Source: Siphonobacter sp047605205 | Lineage (GTDB): Bacteria; Bacteroidota; Bacteroidia; Cytophagales; Spirosomataceae | Length of the DNA stretch: 58,174 nucleotides | Direction of reading: 5' to 3' | NCBI GenBank assembly: GCA_047605205.1 | Contig: JASGGE010000007.1 | Coordinates: 1 to 58,174, forward strand | Shown: positions 18,274 through 27,907 of the stretch, one piece after another | Position numbering within the stretch: the first letter of the stretch is position 1 | How the letters are laid out: the number at the start of each line of letters is the position of its first letter | Program-made: the position numbers and the translations under genes | The notes under the pieces: model-generated | Told to the model about the DNA's origin: nothing | What the model saw: only the letters and a program-made list of their open reading frames with translations | Database searches by the model: none

Positions 18274-21200
18274 CTATTCTACTAATCTGAGTAACTCTTC
18301 TCTCGTCAGAGATTTCAGAACCTCTTCATCCGTTCGTATTAACTCACTGGCTAAGCTTCGCTTGCTTTCCTGAAGTTTGAGCATTTTCTCTTCAATGGTA
18401 TCGGGACAAATAAGCCGTACGGCTACGACGTTTTGCTTTTGTCCGATGCGATGGGTTCGGTCAATTGCCTGGTTTTCTACTGCCGGATTCCACCAGGGGT
18501 CAACCAGGTATACATAATCGGCCTGTGTTAGGTTAAGGCCAATGCCTCCGGCCTTTAAACTGATGAGAAAAATCCGGATTTCGGGATTATTCTGAAAATG
18601 CTCGACACGTCGGGCCCGATCCCGGGTTTTGCCCGTCAGGTATTCAAAGCCAATGTTGCGGGTGGTCAGTTCCTTCCTGATCAAATCGAGCATGGATACA
18701 AACTGAGAGAATATCAGAATCTTATGCTCGGGCGATTTACTTTCAATTTGCTCCAGGAGAGCGTCAATTTTCGCAGACTGATCCCCATAATAGGCTTCGT
18801 CATTAATCAATACCGGTGAATTGCAGATTTGCCGTAATTTGGTTAAACTGGCCAGGATATGGAGTTTTTCGCGAGCAATATCAATTTCTTTTTTGGTGAG
18901 CAGATAGTTTCTAAACTCCCGTTCGTAGGCATCGTATACCCGCCGCTGGTCAGCTCCCATTTCGCAGTAAATAACCATTTCGGTTTTATCGGGCAATTCG
19001 GGTGCGACCTGCTGCTTGGTGCGGCGTAGCAGAAAAGGGCTGATTTTCTGCTGTAATTCCAAAGCCCGTTCCCGATCCCCAAAACGGTCAATCGGAGTCG
19101 AATAGTACTCTTTAAAGTATTGATAACTTCCCAGCAGCCCCGGGCAGGCAAAGGAAAGCTGACCGTACAAATCGAATGTATGGTTTTCAATAGGGGTGCC
19201 CGTCAGCACTATACGATTACGAGCCTGCAATAGCCAAACGGCCTTATACCGCTGTGAATCAGGATTTTTAATTGCCTGAGACTCGTCAAGAAAAATGTAA
19301 TTGAATTCATACTTTTTAAGAAAGCGGATATCTGTTAACAAAGTACCATACGAGGTTAGGATCACTTCGTACTGATCAAAAGTCTCCGTATGCTGTACCC
19401 GAGAAGCTCCGTATAAAGTTAGCACCCGGACGGAGGGAGCGAATTTTGCCAGCTCGGTCTGCCAGTTATAAATGAGCGAGGTAGGCACTACAACCAAATT
19501 GATATTGCTGGAATGTTTTGCTCGCTGCGACAAAATAAACGCAATAATCTGTACGGTTTTTCCCAGGCCCATATCATCGGCCAGGCATCCTCCAAACTCA
19601 AAATCATCCAGAAAATTCAGCCAGTTCAGACCTTCTTTCTGATAGTCCCGAAGGGTGGTTTGTAAGTCTTCCGGTATCTCAACGCGTTGGATCGCGTAGA
19701 AATTGGCAAATTTTTCGGCATACGCATTAAGTTCCAGACGCGTCTCGGGCGTTAGCATCTCTTCGGCATACCAGTCACGAATACTGGCAAAATTCACCTT
19801 CGGCGTACGTAAACATTCACCGAGCATTTCACTGCTTGCAAAGTACTGGGTAAATTTCCTTAGCCATTCTTCCGGTAAGATTCCTTTTGTTCCATCATCG
19901 AGCAGAATGTATCGCTGCTGATTTTTGACGGCCTTATGCAGATGCTTCAAAGTCGCCTTTTGTTTGCCAAAAGAAACGCCCAGTGAGGTTTCAAACCAGC
20001 TAATACCGCTACGTACCGTTACGGATACCTTAGCCTTATTGGGGTTAAGCCGATTCCCTTGTAATTTATTGAATCCCAGTATGGTTATTCCATCATTTTT
20101 CCACCGCTCGAAGGTATCAAGCACCCAGTTTTCATCCAGAAATTTACGTTTAGGAAAATAGAAATATCCTGATTTATTCTGTTCCTGAAAATCAGGATGA
20201 TGGTTTAATAAAATAGTGGTATACTGAATTTCAGCCTCATCATCCCGCTCAATGTAAAATGGATTTCCCGCGTGATCTACTGAGTAAATTTCTTTCCTGG
20301 ACAGAATCGGTATTTCAACGGTCCCGTACCTTAACACAGGCGTCATAATAACATAGTCACCCGAATCTTCCAGATATAGAATCCGTTCGGCTTTATCATT
20401 GAATCCGTACGCTTCCTTTTGGCTGAAGGTTGCTGGTTTCACATATGAATAATGAATACGAACCCGATTTTCTAAATTCTGTAAGATGGTTTCACTAAAC
20501 TGTCGATACTTTGAGGTATGAACGACGGCTTTATTATTACGTTGTTTCAGGAATAACACCACTCGCAGATCATTCACATTATCAATCAATATCAGCTCTC
20601 CGTGCAAGAGCATAAAGTAGTCGTACCGGATGGTGAAAAGCTCTAACCCATAGGCTTTATCATTCACCAGCATTTCGCCCGTAATCTCGTATAGTTTTTC
20701 TTCCTTGTGGATGGATAAGGTCAGGCTGAGGCGTTTATGTTGCACCCCAATTGGCACGAGCGATTTCACAGATACTTGCTCAGACTTTTTCGCATCGTGA
20801 TAAAATACATCCAGCTGAAGCGGATTCTTGATCACCAACCGGAGGTTGTCAATATCCGCCTGCTCGTTTTTGGCCCGAAAATGCTGCTGAAAGCGGGAAA
20901 CCGCCGTATAGAATTTTAACACTTCCAGGGTTTCTACTTCGTGCAATAAATCCAGCGGATTAATAGCCGTGAGCGGATGTTTGATTTTGCCTTTTTTTGT
21001 AAAGGAAGCCTCGAATAATTCAATACAAAAGTTTTCGTAATACCGTTGTTTGGTAAATACCAGAATTCGTTTCACCGCCGGCATGACTCTCCCAAGTGGC
21101 TTTATTGCTGGAAAAAGCTGCTGCTTTAAAAGGGCTGCGTGCTCGTCGTTGATCGCCAGTAACTCAGGCTGTTTAGGTATAATTCGAAACGTTTTATCTT

Positions 21201-21597
21201 CGTATTCGATTTGAAAATAGTCATCCAGACGCTGTTCTTCTTCCAGTCCATAGTTCCGGGCTACTTTCCGAATTTCTGCCTGTCGTAACTTTTCATCAAA
21301 AAACACCCGGAATTCGTTTCGCTCCAGAATACTTACTAGTACATGGGCCGCGTGCTCGCAAACACCACCGGCCCCGCACTCACAGGCCACCTGAAGGGGC
21401 TCCTGCTTAACCAATACCGCCGGGAAATAGCTCAGGCGGGATGCACCAACGAAAATTCCTTCGTTAAGGGTAATAGACTCCGGCCGCACTTCCGGGAAAA
21501 GCATCTGATAACTGGAAAACTGTGCCTCCTGAAGCGTTGTAATATTGAGATGAGCCAGAATGAATGCTGTACTAAAGCGGGAATTTGGTTCTGGCAT
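18274..21597 (-). CDS. SWIM zinc-finger SNF2-family DNA helicase
   Basis: Large (1107-residue) SNF2/Rad54-like ATPase that would translocate on DNA and remodel protein-DNA contacts. A SWIM zinc finger (CECGAGGVCEHAAH, about residue 75) is followed by a long beta-rich region. The helicase core from about residue 640 shows motif I DDMGLGKT, motif II DESQ, motif III LTGTP, motif V GGIGLNLTQA and motif VI DRTHRIGQ. Motif II reads DESQ rather than the usual DEAH/DEAQ. The whole gene is in frame and stands alone. Bacterial SWIM-SNF2 proteins are common in Bacteroidota; their cellular role is not settled. Confidence 0.9.
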   Translation of the reverse strand: MPEPNSRFSTAFILAHLNITTLQEAQFSSYQMLFPEVRPESITLNEGIFVGASRLSYFPAVLVKQEPLQVACECGAGGVCEHAAHVLVSILERNEFRVFFDEKLRQAEIRKVARNYGLEEEQRLDDYFQIEYEDKTFRIIPKQPELLAINDEHAALLKQQLFPAIKPLGRVMPAVKRILVFTKQRYYENFCIELFEASFTKKGKIKHPLTAINPLDLLHEVETLEVLKFYTAVSRFQQHFRAKNEQADIDNLRLVIKNPLQLDVFYHDAKKSEQVSVKSLVPIGVQHKRLSLTLSIHKEEKLYEITGEMLVNDKAYGLELFTIRYDYFMLLHGELILIDNVNDLRVVLFLKQRNNKAVVHTSKYRQFSETILQNLENRVRIHYSYVKPATFSQKEAYGFNDKAERILYLEDSGDYVIMTPVLRYGTVEIPILSRKEIYSVDHAGNPFYIERDDEAEIQYTTILLNHHPDFQEQNKSGYFYFPKRKFLDENWVLDTFERWKNDGITILGFNKLQGNRLNPNKAKVSVTVRSGISWFETSLGVSFGKQKATLKHLHKAVKNQQRYILLDDGTKGILPEEWLRKFTQYFASSEMLGECLRTPKVNFASIRDWYAEEMLTPETRLELNAYAEKFANFYAIQRVEIPEDLQTTLRDYQKEGLNWLNFLDDFEFGGCLADDMGLGKTVQIIAFILSQRAKHSSNINLVVVPTSLIYNWQTELAKFAPSVRVLTLYGASRVQHTETFDQYEVILTSYGTLLTDIRFLKKYEFNYIFLDESQAIKNPDSQRYKAVWLLQARNRIVLTGTPIENHTFDLYGQLSFACPGLLGSYQYFKEYYSTPIDRFGDRERALELQQKISPFLLRRTKQQVAPELPDKTEMVIYCEMGADQRRVYDAYEREFRNYLLTKKEIDIAREKLHILASLTKLRQICNSPVLINDEAYYGDQSAKIDALLEQIESKSPEHKILIFSQFVSMLDLIRKELTTRNIGFEYLTGKTRDRARRVEHFQNNPEIRIFLISLKAGGIGLNLTQADYVYLVDPWWNPAVENQAIDRTHRIGQKQNVVAVRLICPDTIEEKMLKLQESKRSLASELIRTDEEVLKSLTREELLRLVE

Positions 21598-21777
21598 AGG
21601 GGTTAGATATGGATTATCTACAAATTTACAATAATCCCATCGTAGAGACGTCGATTTATCGCGTCTCCTGCTTTCAGTGTTTGAACATTTCGACCACCCG
21701 GGAACTCTTTATTCGCTACTTCCCTTTTTCCAACGCCATGTGAAACAGAAAAACACAAATGAGGAATGATACCTGAA

Positions 21778-22407
21778 TTATAGATTTTGTAAATGAGCAG
21801 GTAAAGGAATTTCTTGACTGTTTTCATCCGCAATAGGTGTTAAACGGCCCTTTGCCAGAGGAATTAATCCTGACCAGATGGGTAATGATTTATCTTCTTC
21901 GTCATCATTAGGCATACCATTTCGAAGTTTAGCTGAAGCCTGTTCCAGTGAAAATGCCAGCACGGTGGTTTTCTTTACTTCACTGGCTTTCATAGGGCGT
22001 AAGTATCCCCAGCTATTAGGAACAACTTTGTTCGTGAGCCACTCAAATGCGTCAGCCTTCATGGTAGCATCTTCAATTTTTTCAGCTTTTGCAAAAATGA
22101 TTACGGAACGATAATTCACCGAATGATGAAAGGCAGATTTTGCCACAACCAGTTCATCCATCAGGGTCACCGAAATACATACCGGGATACCCTTCTCTAT
22201 TTCCCGAATGAAATGACTGCCGACCGATCCATGAATATAGATTTTGTCTTCATACCGCACAAAAGCCGTCGGAATCGAAAACGGTTGATTTTCTAATGCG
22301 TAACTAATGGTGCAGTACAACGCTTCATCCAAAATGAAATTAATAACGTCTGATTCATGCGTGGCACGTTTGGGAGCACGACTGGGAATTAAGGAAGGAG
22401 TAACCAT
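21778..22407 (-). CDS. Pyridoxamine 5'-phosphate oxidase-family flavin protein
   Basis: 209-residue split-barrel FMN-binding protein of the PNPOx-like/NimA-like group. Motifs include ATHESDVINFILDEA, a YCTISY core strand, FVRYEDKIYIHGS and SVNYRSVIIFAKA. Members act as flavin-dependent reductases or oxidases, and this one should not be read as PdxH. It is divergent from a MocR-type regulator gene; MocR regulators commonly control an adjacent PNPOx-like gene, so this was probably its target before that regulator was damaged. Confidence 0.8.
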   Translation of the reverse strand: MVTPSLIPSRAPKRATHESDVINFILDEALYCTISYALENQPFSIPTAFVRYEDKIYIHGSVGSHFIREIEKGIPVCISVTLMDELVVAKSAFHHSVNYRSVIIFAKAEKIEDATMKADAFEWLTNKVVPNSWGYLRPMKASEVKKTTVLAFSLEQASAKLRNGMPNDDEEDKSLPIWSGLIPLAKGRLTPIADENSQEIPLPAHLQNL

Positions 22408-22598
22408 AGCTCGTCATTTTTTTAGCAAAGCTGTATTTTTACTGGCTACTAAATAATCGTCCATTTTATAAAAATCAAATAGTCCAATTTTAATAAACAG
22501 CGAAACACTTGGATCCTCGTATTTAACCGAGTTAAAAGTCTTATAGGCTGAAGCTAGGTTCAGGCTTTTTTAGTCTTATTCATTTACAATCCAGCCAG

Positions 22599-23084
22599 AT
22601 GCAATCCCTTCCTACGCTTCTCAATATTGATAAAACCAGCAAACAACCTATCTACCTGCAGCTTGCTAATCAGTTAGTGGAATTGATCCGGAAAGGGATA
22701 CTCCCGGCTCAGCATCGTTTAATGAGTAGGCTACTTCATGATGGGGTGATTCAACGTCACCTTCGCAAGTCCGTCCGCCAATATCGGCAACGCCGTGATG
22801 TCTTTTGTGACTTATTGCAAACGCAATTGGGGAATTCGGTTGAATTTCGAATTCCTGAAGGAGGCATGGCGGTCTGGACCCACTTTGAGCCTTCAATTAG
22901 CCTAAAAATGCTTTCGGAGCGTGCTCTTCAAAAAGGACTTTACATTGCCAACGGGCTTGGGCATCAATCCCCTTTTCAAACCCTTAATGCCATTCGCATG
23001 GGTTTTGCGTCTTCTACAGAATCAGAACTGGAATATTGTATTCATTTACTTAAAACACTGATTCACAATACATCATCTATCTAA
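22599..23084 (+). pseudogene. MocR/PdxR-type regulator with a large in-frame internal deletion
   Basis: MocR proteins are about 470-500 residues: a GntR winged helix joined to an aminotransferase-like domain. Here only 161 residues remain. Residues 1-41 are the start of the GntR domain (KQPIYLQLANQLVELIRKG). From residue 42 the frame jumps directly to the C-terminal aminotransferase segment (HLRKSVRQYRQRRD, FRIPEGGMAVW, NAIRMGF). The DNA-recognition part of the winged helix, the linker and the PLP-lysine region are missing. The join is in frame, so a protein could be made, but it could neither bind DNA nor PLP normally. Confidence 0.75.
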
Positions 23085-23172
23085 TCATTCCCCGGGTCGT
23101 TATGTTTTGTTTGCCATATTAATACAACCACACACTTGCTCATTACTCAGGCCATACTAAGAAAGACACGGT

Positions 23173-23331
23173 ATGATCAGGCAAGAATTTGTACCAATAG
23201 AGATTAAAAAACATTCTACAAAAAGCGTATCAGGATTGCCTTTGGTCAAAAAAAAACAGCCCTCTACGTTTTTTCAATATGCCCGGCCCATAGCCTACAA
23301 TGAATTTTTATACCCCCTGATCAGTTATTGA
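23173..23331 (+). CDS. Possible 52-residue ORF upstream of the ABC exporter
   Basis: ATG at 23173 opens a 52-codon frame ending in TGA 7 bp before the ABC transporter ATG. It is basic (KKKQPSTF) with no recognised motif or signal peptide. Position suggests a leader peptide, but chance cannot be excluded. Confidence 0.2.
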   Translation: MIRQEFVPIEIKKHSTKSVSGLPLVKKKQPSTFFQYARPIAYNEFLYPLISY

Positions 23332-23338
23332 TCTAGTT

Positions 23339-25174
23339 ATGGCAAAAAAACGAAACCCTGAATTATCTACAACCAAATCCTCTTTTCGAGAACGCTTTGA
23401 GGCCTTACGCAATTTGCCGGCCTTCTTTCGGGAAATCTGGCACACCAGCCCTTTCCTGACGCTTCTGAATGTCGTATTACGTCTGGGTCGTTCCGTAGTT
23501 CCCACGGCTAGTCTATACGTGGGCAAACTCATCATCGATGAGGTCGTGCATTTAATTACCATTCACGCCAAAGACTTTTCACACCTATGGCTTTTGGTTG
23601 CTTTTGAATTTGGCCTGGCGATTGTAAGCGACCTGCTAAGCCGCGGTATAAGTCTGAGCGAAACCCTGCTGGGCGATCAATATAACCTACAAACGTCGGT
23701 TCGGCTCATGAAGCACGCTGCAACGCTGGATCTGGCTCAGTTTGAGGACGCTACCTTTTACGATAAGCTGGAACGAGCCCGTCAGCAAACCACTGGGCGT
23801 ACGCAACTCCTAAGCCAGGTATTTGCTCAGTTACAGGACTTTTTAACCATTGGCTCACTGGCCGTTGGATTAATTGCCTTTGCTCCCTGGTTATTATTGC
23901 TGCTATTGCTTGCCGTTATTCCTTCCTTTTTAGGGGAATTACACTTTAATGCAAAGTCATACTCACTCATGCACGGCTGGACACCCCAACGGCGGGAACT
24001 AGACTATTACCGTTACCTCGGAGCCAGTGATGATACCGCCAAGGAAACGAAGCTCTTCGGGCTGTCTGATTTTCTGATTAGTCGTTTCCAATCGCTCTCG
24101 ACCCAATATTATCTGGAAAACCGCAAACTAGGACTAGAGCAGGCTACCTGGGGCAGTTTATTGCTGGCCATTGGCACCATTGGTTACTACGCAGCCTATG
24201 GTTTTATGATTTACCAGACGGTTGAAGGCCAGGTAACACTGGGTGATTTAACCTTTCTGGCGGGTTCCTTCCGGCAGGTTCGTAGTTTACTGGAAGGTGT
24301 CTTGGGGCGTTTTAATATGATTGCACAGGGAGCTTTATACCTGAAAGACTTATTTGAGTTTTTCGAGATTCAGCCTCAGATTGTTTCACCCAGGCACCCC
24401 ATTGCTTTTCCCTGTCCAATACGCGAAGGCTTTGTGTTCGAAAATGTTGGTTTCCAGTATCTTAATTCTGAAAAGTGGGCCGTCCGGGGGTTATCTTTTA
24501 CGCTGAAAGCGGGTGAAAAACTAGCCCTGGTAGGAGAAAATGGAGCTGGAAAAACAACGTTGGTAAAACTATTAGGCCGGTTATACGATCCGGACGAAGG
24601 GCGGATTTTACTCGACGGGCACGATTTACGGGAATACAATCTGGAAGAACTACGCAATCACATTGGAGTGATCTTTCAGGATTATCTACGCTTTCAGTTT
24701 TCGGCCGGTGATAACATTGCGGTTGGTAACATTCGTGAACAATTAAACCGTCCTGCCCTTGTGCGGGCAGCTGAGCAAAGTCTGGCTGATCAGGTTATTG
24801 AAAAACTGCCCAGGCAATATGAACAGCCCCTGGGCCGACGCTTTGCCGACGGAATTGAACTCTCGGGCGGACAATGGCAAAAAGTAGCCTTGGCCCGTGC
24901 GTATTTGCGGGAAGCCGAATTATTAATCCTTGATGAACCCACTTCTGCCCTTGATGCCCGAGCAGAATACGAAGTCTTCCAGCGATTTGCAGAATTAACT
25001 AAAGGAAAAACGGCCGTTCTGATTTCGCACCGATTCAGTACAGTCCGTATGGCCGACCGGATTCTGGTGCTCGAAGGAGGGAAAGTACTGGAAATTGGTA
25101 CACACGAAGAACTGCTGCAAAAACAGGGTCGTTACGCCGAACTATTTGAACTGCAAGCTCAGGGCTATCGGTAA
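23339..25174 (+). CDS. ABC exporter, fused permease and ATPase
   Basis: 611-residue half-transporter of the type I exporter (ABCB/MsbA-like) class. The N-terminal 330 residues hold about six TM helices. The nucleotide-binding domain has Walker A GENGAGKTT (about 398-406), Q-loop VIFQDY, signature LSGGQWQKVALARA, Walker B LLILDEPTSALD and switch His in ISHRFSTVR. It would act as a homodimer or with a partner not in this window. The substrate is unknown; this subgroup includes peptide and lipid exporters. It ends at a hairpin shared with the facing TspO gene. Confidence 0.9.
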   Translation: MAKKRNPELSTTKSSFRERFEALRNLPAFFREIWHTSPFLTLLNVVLRLGRSVVPTASLYVGKLIIDEVVHLITIHAKDFSHLWLLVAFEFGLAIVSDLLSRGISLSETLLGDQYNLQTSVRLMKHAATLDLAQFEDATFYDKLERARQQTTGRTQLLSQVFAQLQDFLTIGSLAVGLIAFAPWLLLLLLLAVIPSFLGELHFNAKSYSLMHGWTPQRRELDYYRYLGASDDTAKETKLFGLSDFLISRFQSLSTQYYLENRKLGLEQATWGSLLLAIGTIGYYAAYGFMIYQTVEGQVTLGDLTFLAGSFRQVRSLLEGVLGRFNMIAQGALYLKDLFEFFEIQPQIVSPRHPIAFPCPIREGFVFENVGFQYLNSEKWAVRGLSFTLKAGEKLALVGENGAGKTTLVKLLGRLYDPDEGRILLDGHDLREYNLEELRNHIGVIFQDYLRFQFSAGDNIAVGNIREQLNRPALVRAAEQSLADQVIEKLPRQYEQPLGRRFADGIELSGGQWQKVALARAYLREAELLILDEPTSALDARAEYEVFQRFAELTKGKTAVLISHRFSTVRMADRILVLEGGKVLEIGTHEELLQKQGRYAELFELQAQGYR

Positions 25175-25193
25175 GTTTTTTGGTGTTTGTGAC

Positions 25194-25237
25194 GATTATT
25201 TGGTTGTTTAAACGTAAAATCAAACAACCAATAATCA
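25194..25237. repeat. Inverted repeat / probable bidirectional terminator
   Basis: GATTATTTGGTTGTTT pairs with AAACAACC-AATAATC, with one bulged T, between the convergent ABC exporter and TspO genes. The GGTTGTTT core recurs in the pdhA-glpK palindrome. Confidence 0.6.
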
Positions 25238-25253
25238 TCAACTTAGGTTAGAG

Positions 25254-26120
25254 TTAAACTTTGGGCTGAGTCCAGCGTAAAGCTGGTCGGTGGTGAACCG
25301 GTATGAATACACTCGTAAAGGCTACCAGTATAATCGTTATCGCTAATACCAACAAACAGATTTCTGCAGCGTAAACCACGTCCATGGCTGGTTCAGGAGC
25401 TTGGTAGCGTTTAATGACAATACCCATAATCGCCCACACGACTACTAAGCCATACGCCACACTACGGCGAGTAAAAAGCACTGCCTGAGTCAGAATGGTA
25501 CCCACTACAATCATGGCAATCGCCCAAAATTCAGCCGATAGGCCCCACTGATTCCAGCCAATTTTTACCAGAAACGCTGTGATATTAGCAATGGTCGCTA
25601 TTGAAATCCATCCCGCATATATGCCAAAGGGAATCCTTACAACAAACCGTTCGCCCCAAGTTGTATCTACAGACGAAACCTCGTAAGCTTTCCAGAGCAA
25701 TAGCAACTGCGTATTCAATAGAGCCAGCATGATAATAACCGATATACCTACCCATTCATAATGCCAGGCAATGATCCAGCAGGCATTCAATAAGTTAGAG
25801 AAAATAAACCAGCTACCTAAAGACTTTACCACTCGTTCTACGTAGGCAGATTCCCGGCGGGAAAACACACCTCGTACCTGAAAAATAGTATAGCCCATCA
25901 ATAATGCATAAATCACACCCCAAATGCTAAAAGTAAGCCCAGCTGGCGTGAACAAATTGGGATACTGATCCGAAAGTTGTTGCGTTGACTTCCCATTCAG
26001 TGGTAATGCTACCGCAGTCCAGTTAACAAACAGCGTCACCAGAAAGGTAAGTAAACTAAAAATCTGTAACGTTTTGATTAAGAATGGGTTTCGAGACTCA
26101 TTCATGGCGTATGTATTCAT
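25254..26120 (-). CDS. TspO/MBR family tryptophan-rich membrane protein
   Basis: 288 residues with about eight hydrophobic helices, longer than classical five-helix TspO. Family features are FTPAGLTFSIWGVIYALL and the PFGIYAGWISIATIANITA helix, plus several buried Trp residues. TspO proteins bind porphyrins and cholesterol-like ligands and are linked to stress or light responses; the role of this extended Bacteroidota version is not known. Met6 (ATG 26105) is an equally good start. Confidence 0.75.
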   Translation of the reverse strand: MNTYAMNESRNPFLIKTLQIFSLLTFLVTLFVNWTAVALPLNGKSTQQLSDQYPNLFTPAGLTFSIWGVIYALLMGYTIFQVRGVFSRRESAYVERVVKSLGSWFIFSNLLNACWIIAWHYEWVGISVIIMLALLNTQLLLLWKAYEVSSVDTTWGERFVVRIPFGIYAGWISIATIANITAFLVKIGWNQWGLSAEFWAIAMIVVGTILTQAVLFTRRSVAYGLVVVWAIMGIVIKRYQAPEPAMDVVYAAEICLLVLAITIILVAFTSVFIPVHHRPALRWTQPKV

Positions 26121-26189
26121 AGCTGCTATCCGTTTAAAAAATAGTAAATGCTAAGGGTTTACCATTCCTTTGTTAAATAAGAATGCCAG

Positions 26190-27155
26190 TTACATTTTTC
26201 TTCCCTGCGATAAGTGGGAAGTGCCTGGCTTCACTACGTGCGGTGCTTGCTCAGGGTTCAGATCTTTCGGTTCAACTTCTTTTTCATAAACGACTACCGT
26301 CTCTGATTTGGGGACAATCCCGTGGCCGTACTCTTTTGAGTAAACTTTAGTGAACTCCGCACCGAAATATAAAATAGCCGCTGAGTAGTACACCCACAGT
26401 AACACAATCACAATCGAAGCCGCAGAACCGTAGGTAGAACTCAGATTAGACTGCCCCAGGTATAACCCAATCACAAACTTGCCAATCATAAACAAGATGG
26501 CCGTAAAACCTGAGCCAACGAAGGCATCTTTCCAATGCAGTTTTCCATCGGGAAGTACTTTAAAGATTAAGGTAAAAAGGCAGGTAATGACCAGAAAGAC
26601 GACCCCTAAGCTCGTCAGATTAAAGACGAGTATAAGCTGACTATCGAATAAACGTTGTAAACGGGTTTCGAATACATCCAGCAGAGAATTGAGTAAAAGT
26701 GAAACCAATAATACAAAGCCCATGCTTACAATCATTGAAAAGGAGAGTAACCGGTTGATGATTAACTTTAACCAGCCTTTTTTAGGTTTAGCCCGTAAGG
26801 ACCAAATGCGATTAATCGAATCCTGAATTTCACTAAAAACACCCGTTGCTCCCAATAACAAAGTGCCTAGCCCAATAACCAGAGCCGTGCCCGACCGGCT
26901 GGATAATTCAGCTCGTTTAATAATTTCCTGAATCTGAATGGCAGCTTCTTTCCCTACCAAGCTCTGAATCTGCCCGAAGATCTCCCCCTGGATGGCAGCC
27001 CGGCCCAGAAAAATTCCACAAAGCGAGATCACCACTATCAACATGGGAGCCATCGAAAAAATCGTATAATACGATAAAGAAGCACTCATTTTAAGTGCAT
27101 TATCATTAGAAAATTCGTTGTAAACTTCACTAAAAAAACTAACTACTTTCTTCAT
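26190..27155 (-). CDS. YihY/virulence factor BrkB family membrane protein
   Basis: Inner-membrane protein with about six TM helices. Start ATG 27155 (MKKVVSFFSEVYNEF) is preferred; 13 further codons upstream are unlike the family. Diagnostic stretches are ALSYYTIFSMAPMLIVV-like SASLSYYTIFSMAPM, LPDGKLHWKDAFVG and YGSAASIVIVLLWVYYSA. The old name ribonuclease BN for this family is a misassignment; the function is unsettled. It is divergent from a tiny membrane protein gene. Confidence 0.9.
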   Translation of the reverse strand: MKKVVSFFSEVYNEFSNDNALKMSASLSYYTIFSMAPMLIVVISLCGIFLGRAAIQGEIFGQIQSLVGKEAAIQIQEIIKRAELSSRSGTALVIGLGTLLLGATGVFSEIQDSINRIWSLRAKPKKGWLKLIINRLLSFSMIVSMGFVLLVSLLLNSLLDVFETRLQRLFDSQLILVFNLTSLGVVFLVITCLFTLIFKVLPDGKLHWKDAFVGSGFTAILFMIGKFVIGLYLGQSNLSSTYGSAASIVIVLLWVYYSAAILYFGAEFTKVYSKEYGHGIVPKSETVVVYEKEVEPKDLNPEQAPHVVKPGTSHLSQGRKM

Positions 27156-27375
27156 GTTAATAAACCATCTGTGGACACGATTGGGGAATACCATTTCAGT
27201 GCCACTTGCTTTCCCAAGTGTAGCTCAGGAGGTTTTCCCCGCAGTGGGGAATTTTTTACTCGAAACGGCTTTATCTATACGTACAAACGCCTTTCACGAA
27301 GTTTCTGGCCGTCTGGCAAAATGTTTTTATATGCTAATGATGAGTACATCTACCAATTTACAACCTCGAATCGTC

Positions 27376-27528
27376 ATGAGAAGTCTATTGTATATTATCG
27401 CTGTTATTCTAGTTATTGGATGGTTAGTGGGTTTTGTAGGCTATAACGCCGGTGGCCTCATTCACATCCTCTTAGTAATTGCTATTATCTCATTACTACT
27501 AACTTTTATTCGCAGAGGTACCATATAA
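27376..27528 (+). CDS. lmo0937-type small membrane protein
   Basis: 50 residues, almost all membrane: MRSLLYIIAVILVIGW, then GYNAGGLIHILLVIA and a short basic end (RRGTI). This is the lmo0937 family, found widely in Bacteroidota and Firmicutes, often stress-induced, function unknown. The same frame runs back to an ATG at 27154, but the extra 74 residues are not family-like and overlap the BrkB start. Confidence 0.8.
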   Translation: MRSLLYIIAVILVIGWLVGFVGYNAGGLIHILLVIAIISLLLTFIRRGTI

Positions 27529-27754
27529 ATACGGGTCATTTGGACTTTTAACCCACGCAGAGCCCTGTCCATAATCATGTTATTGTGTAGGAAGCGGCCC
27601 TTCGTTCGAAAAAAGAATCTGTGGATTAGTATCGTCCAAACAGCCGAATAGAGCGTACTGATTTTGATCCCTTCGTAATAAATCGGCTCACGCTCAGGTA
27701 ATAGATCTTACCCGAAAGGGTTTGTTAGGTTAGGTAAAACAATGGGGGAAAAGG
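27529..27754. other. Intergenic region before the efflux operon
   Basis: No gene is recognised. A minus-strand frame ending in TAA encodes a short protein-like stretch (FGCLDDTNPQILFSNEGPL), possibly another eroded coding scrap. Nothing else was seen. Confidence 0.3.
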
Positions 27755-27787
27755 AAAGTCCAATAGCTATGCTGTTGGACTTTTTTG
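27755..27787 (+). terminator. Intrinsic terminator
   Basis: AAAGTCCAA pairs with TTGGACTTT around an 11-nt loop, followed by T6. It ends plus-strand transcription from the small membrane protein side, before the TolC gene. Confidence 0.7.
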
Positions 27788-27907
27788 TTTTTGATCACTT
27801 CAATGAGTCAGTACGGCTCAGTTCGCATAGGGAATATGCCGTTTATCCTAAAAGAACGTAACAATATTCCGCTTAGCACGTAACATTGACGAATGATCAT
27901 CAGTAGC

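Noticed and set aside
27154..27375. Extended 124-residue version of the lmo0937-type protein
   Set aside because: Only the last 50 residues match the family; the extension overlaps the divergent BrkB start.
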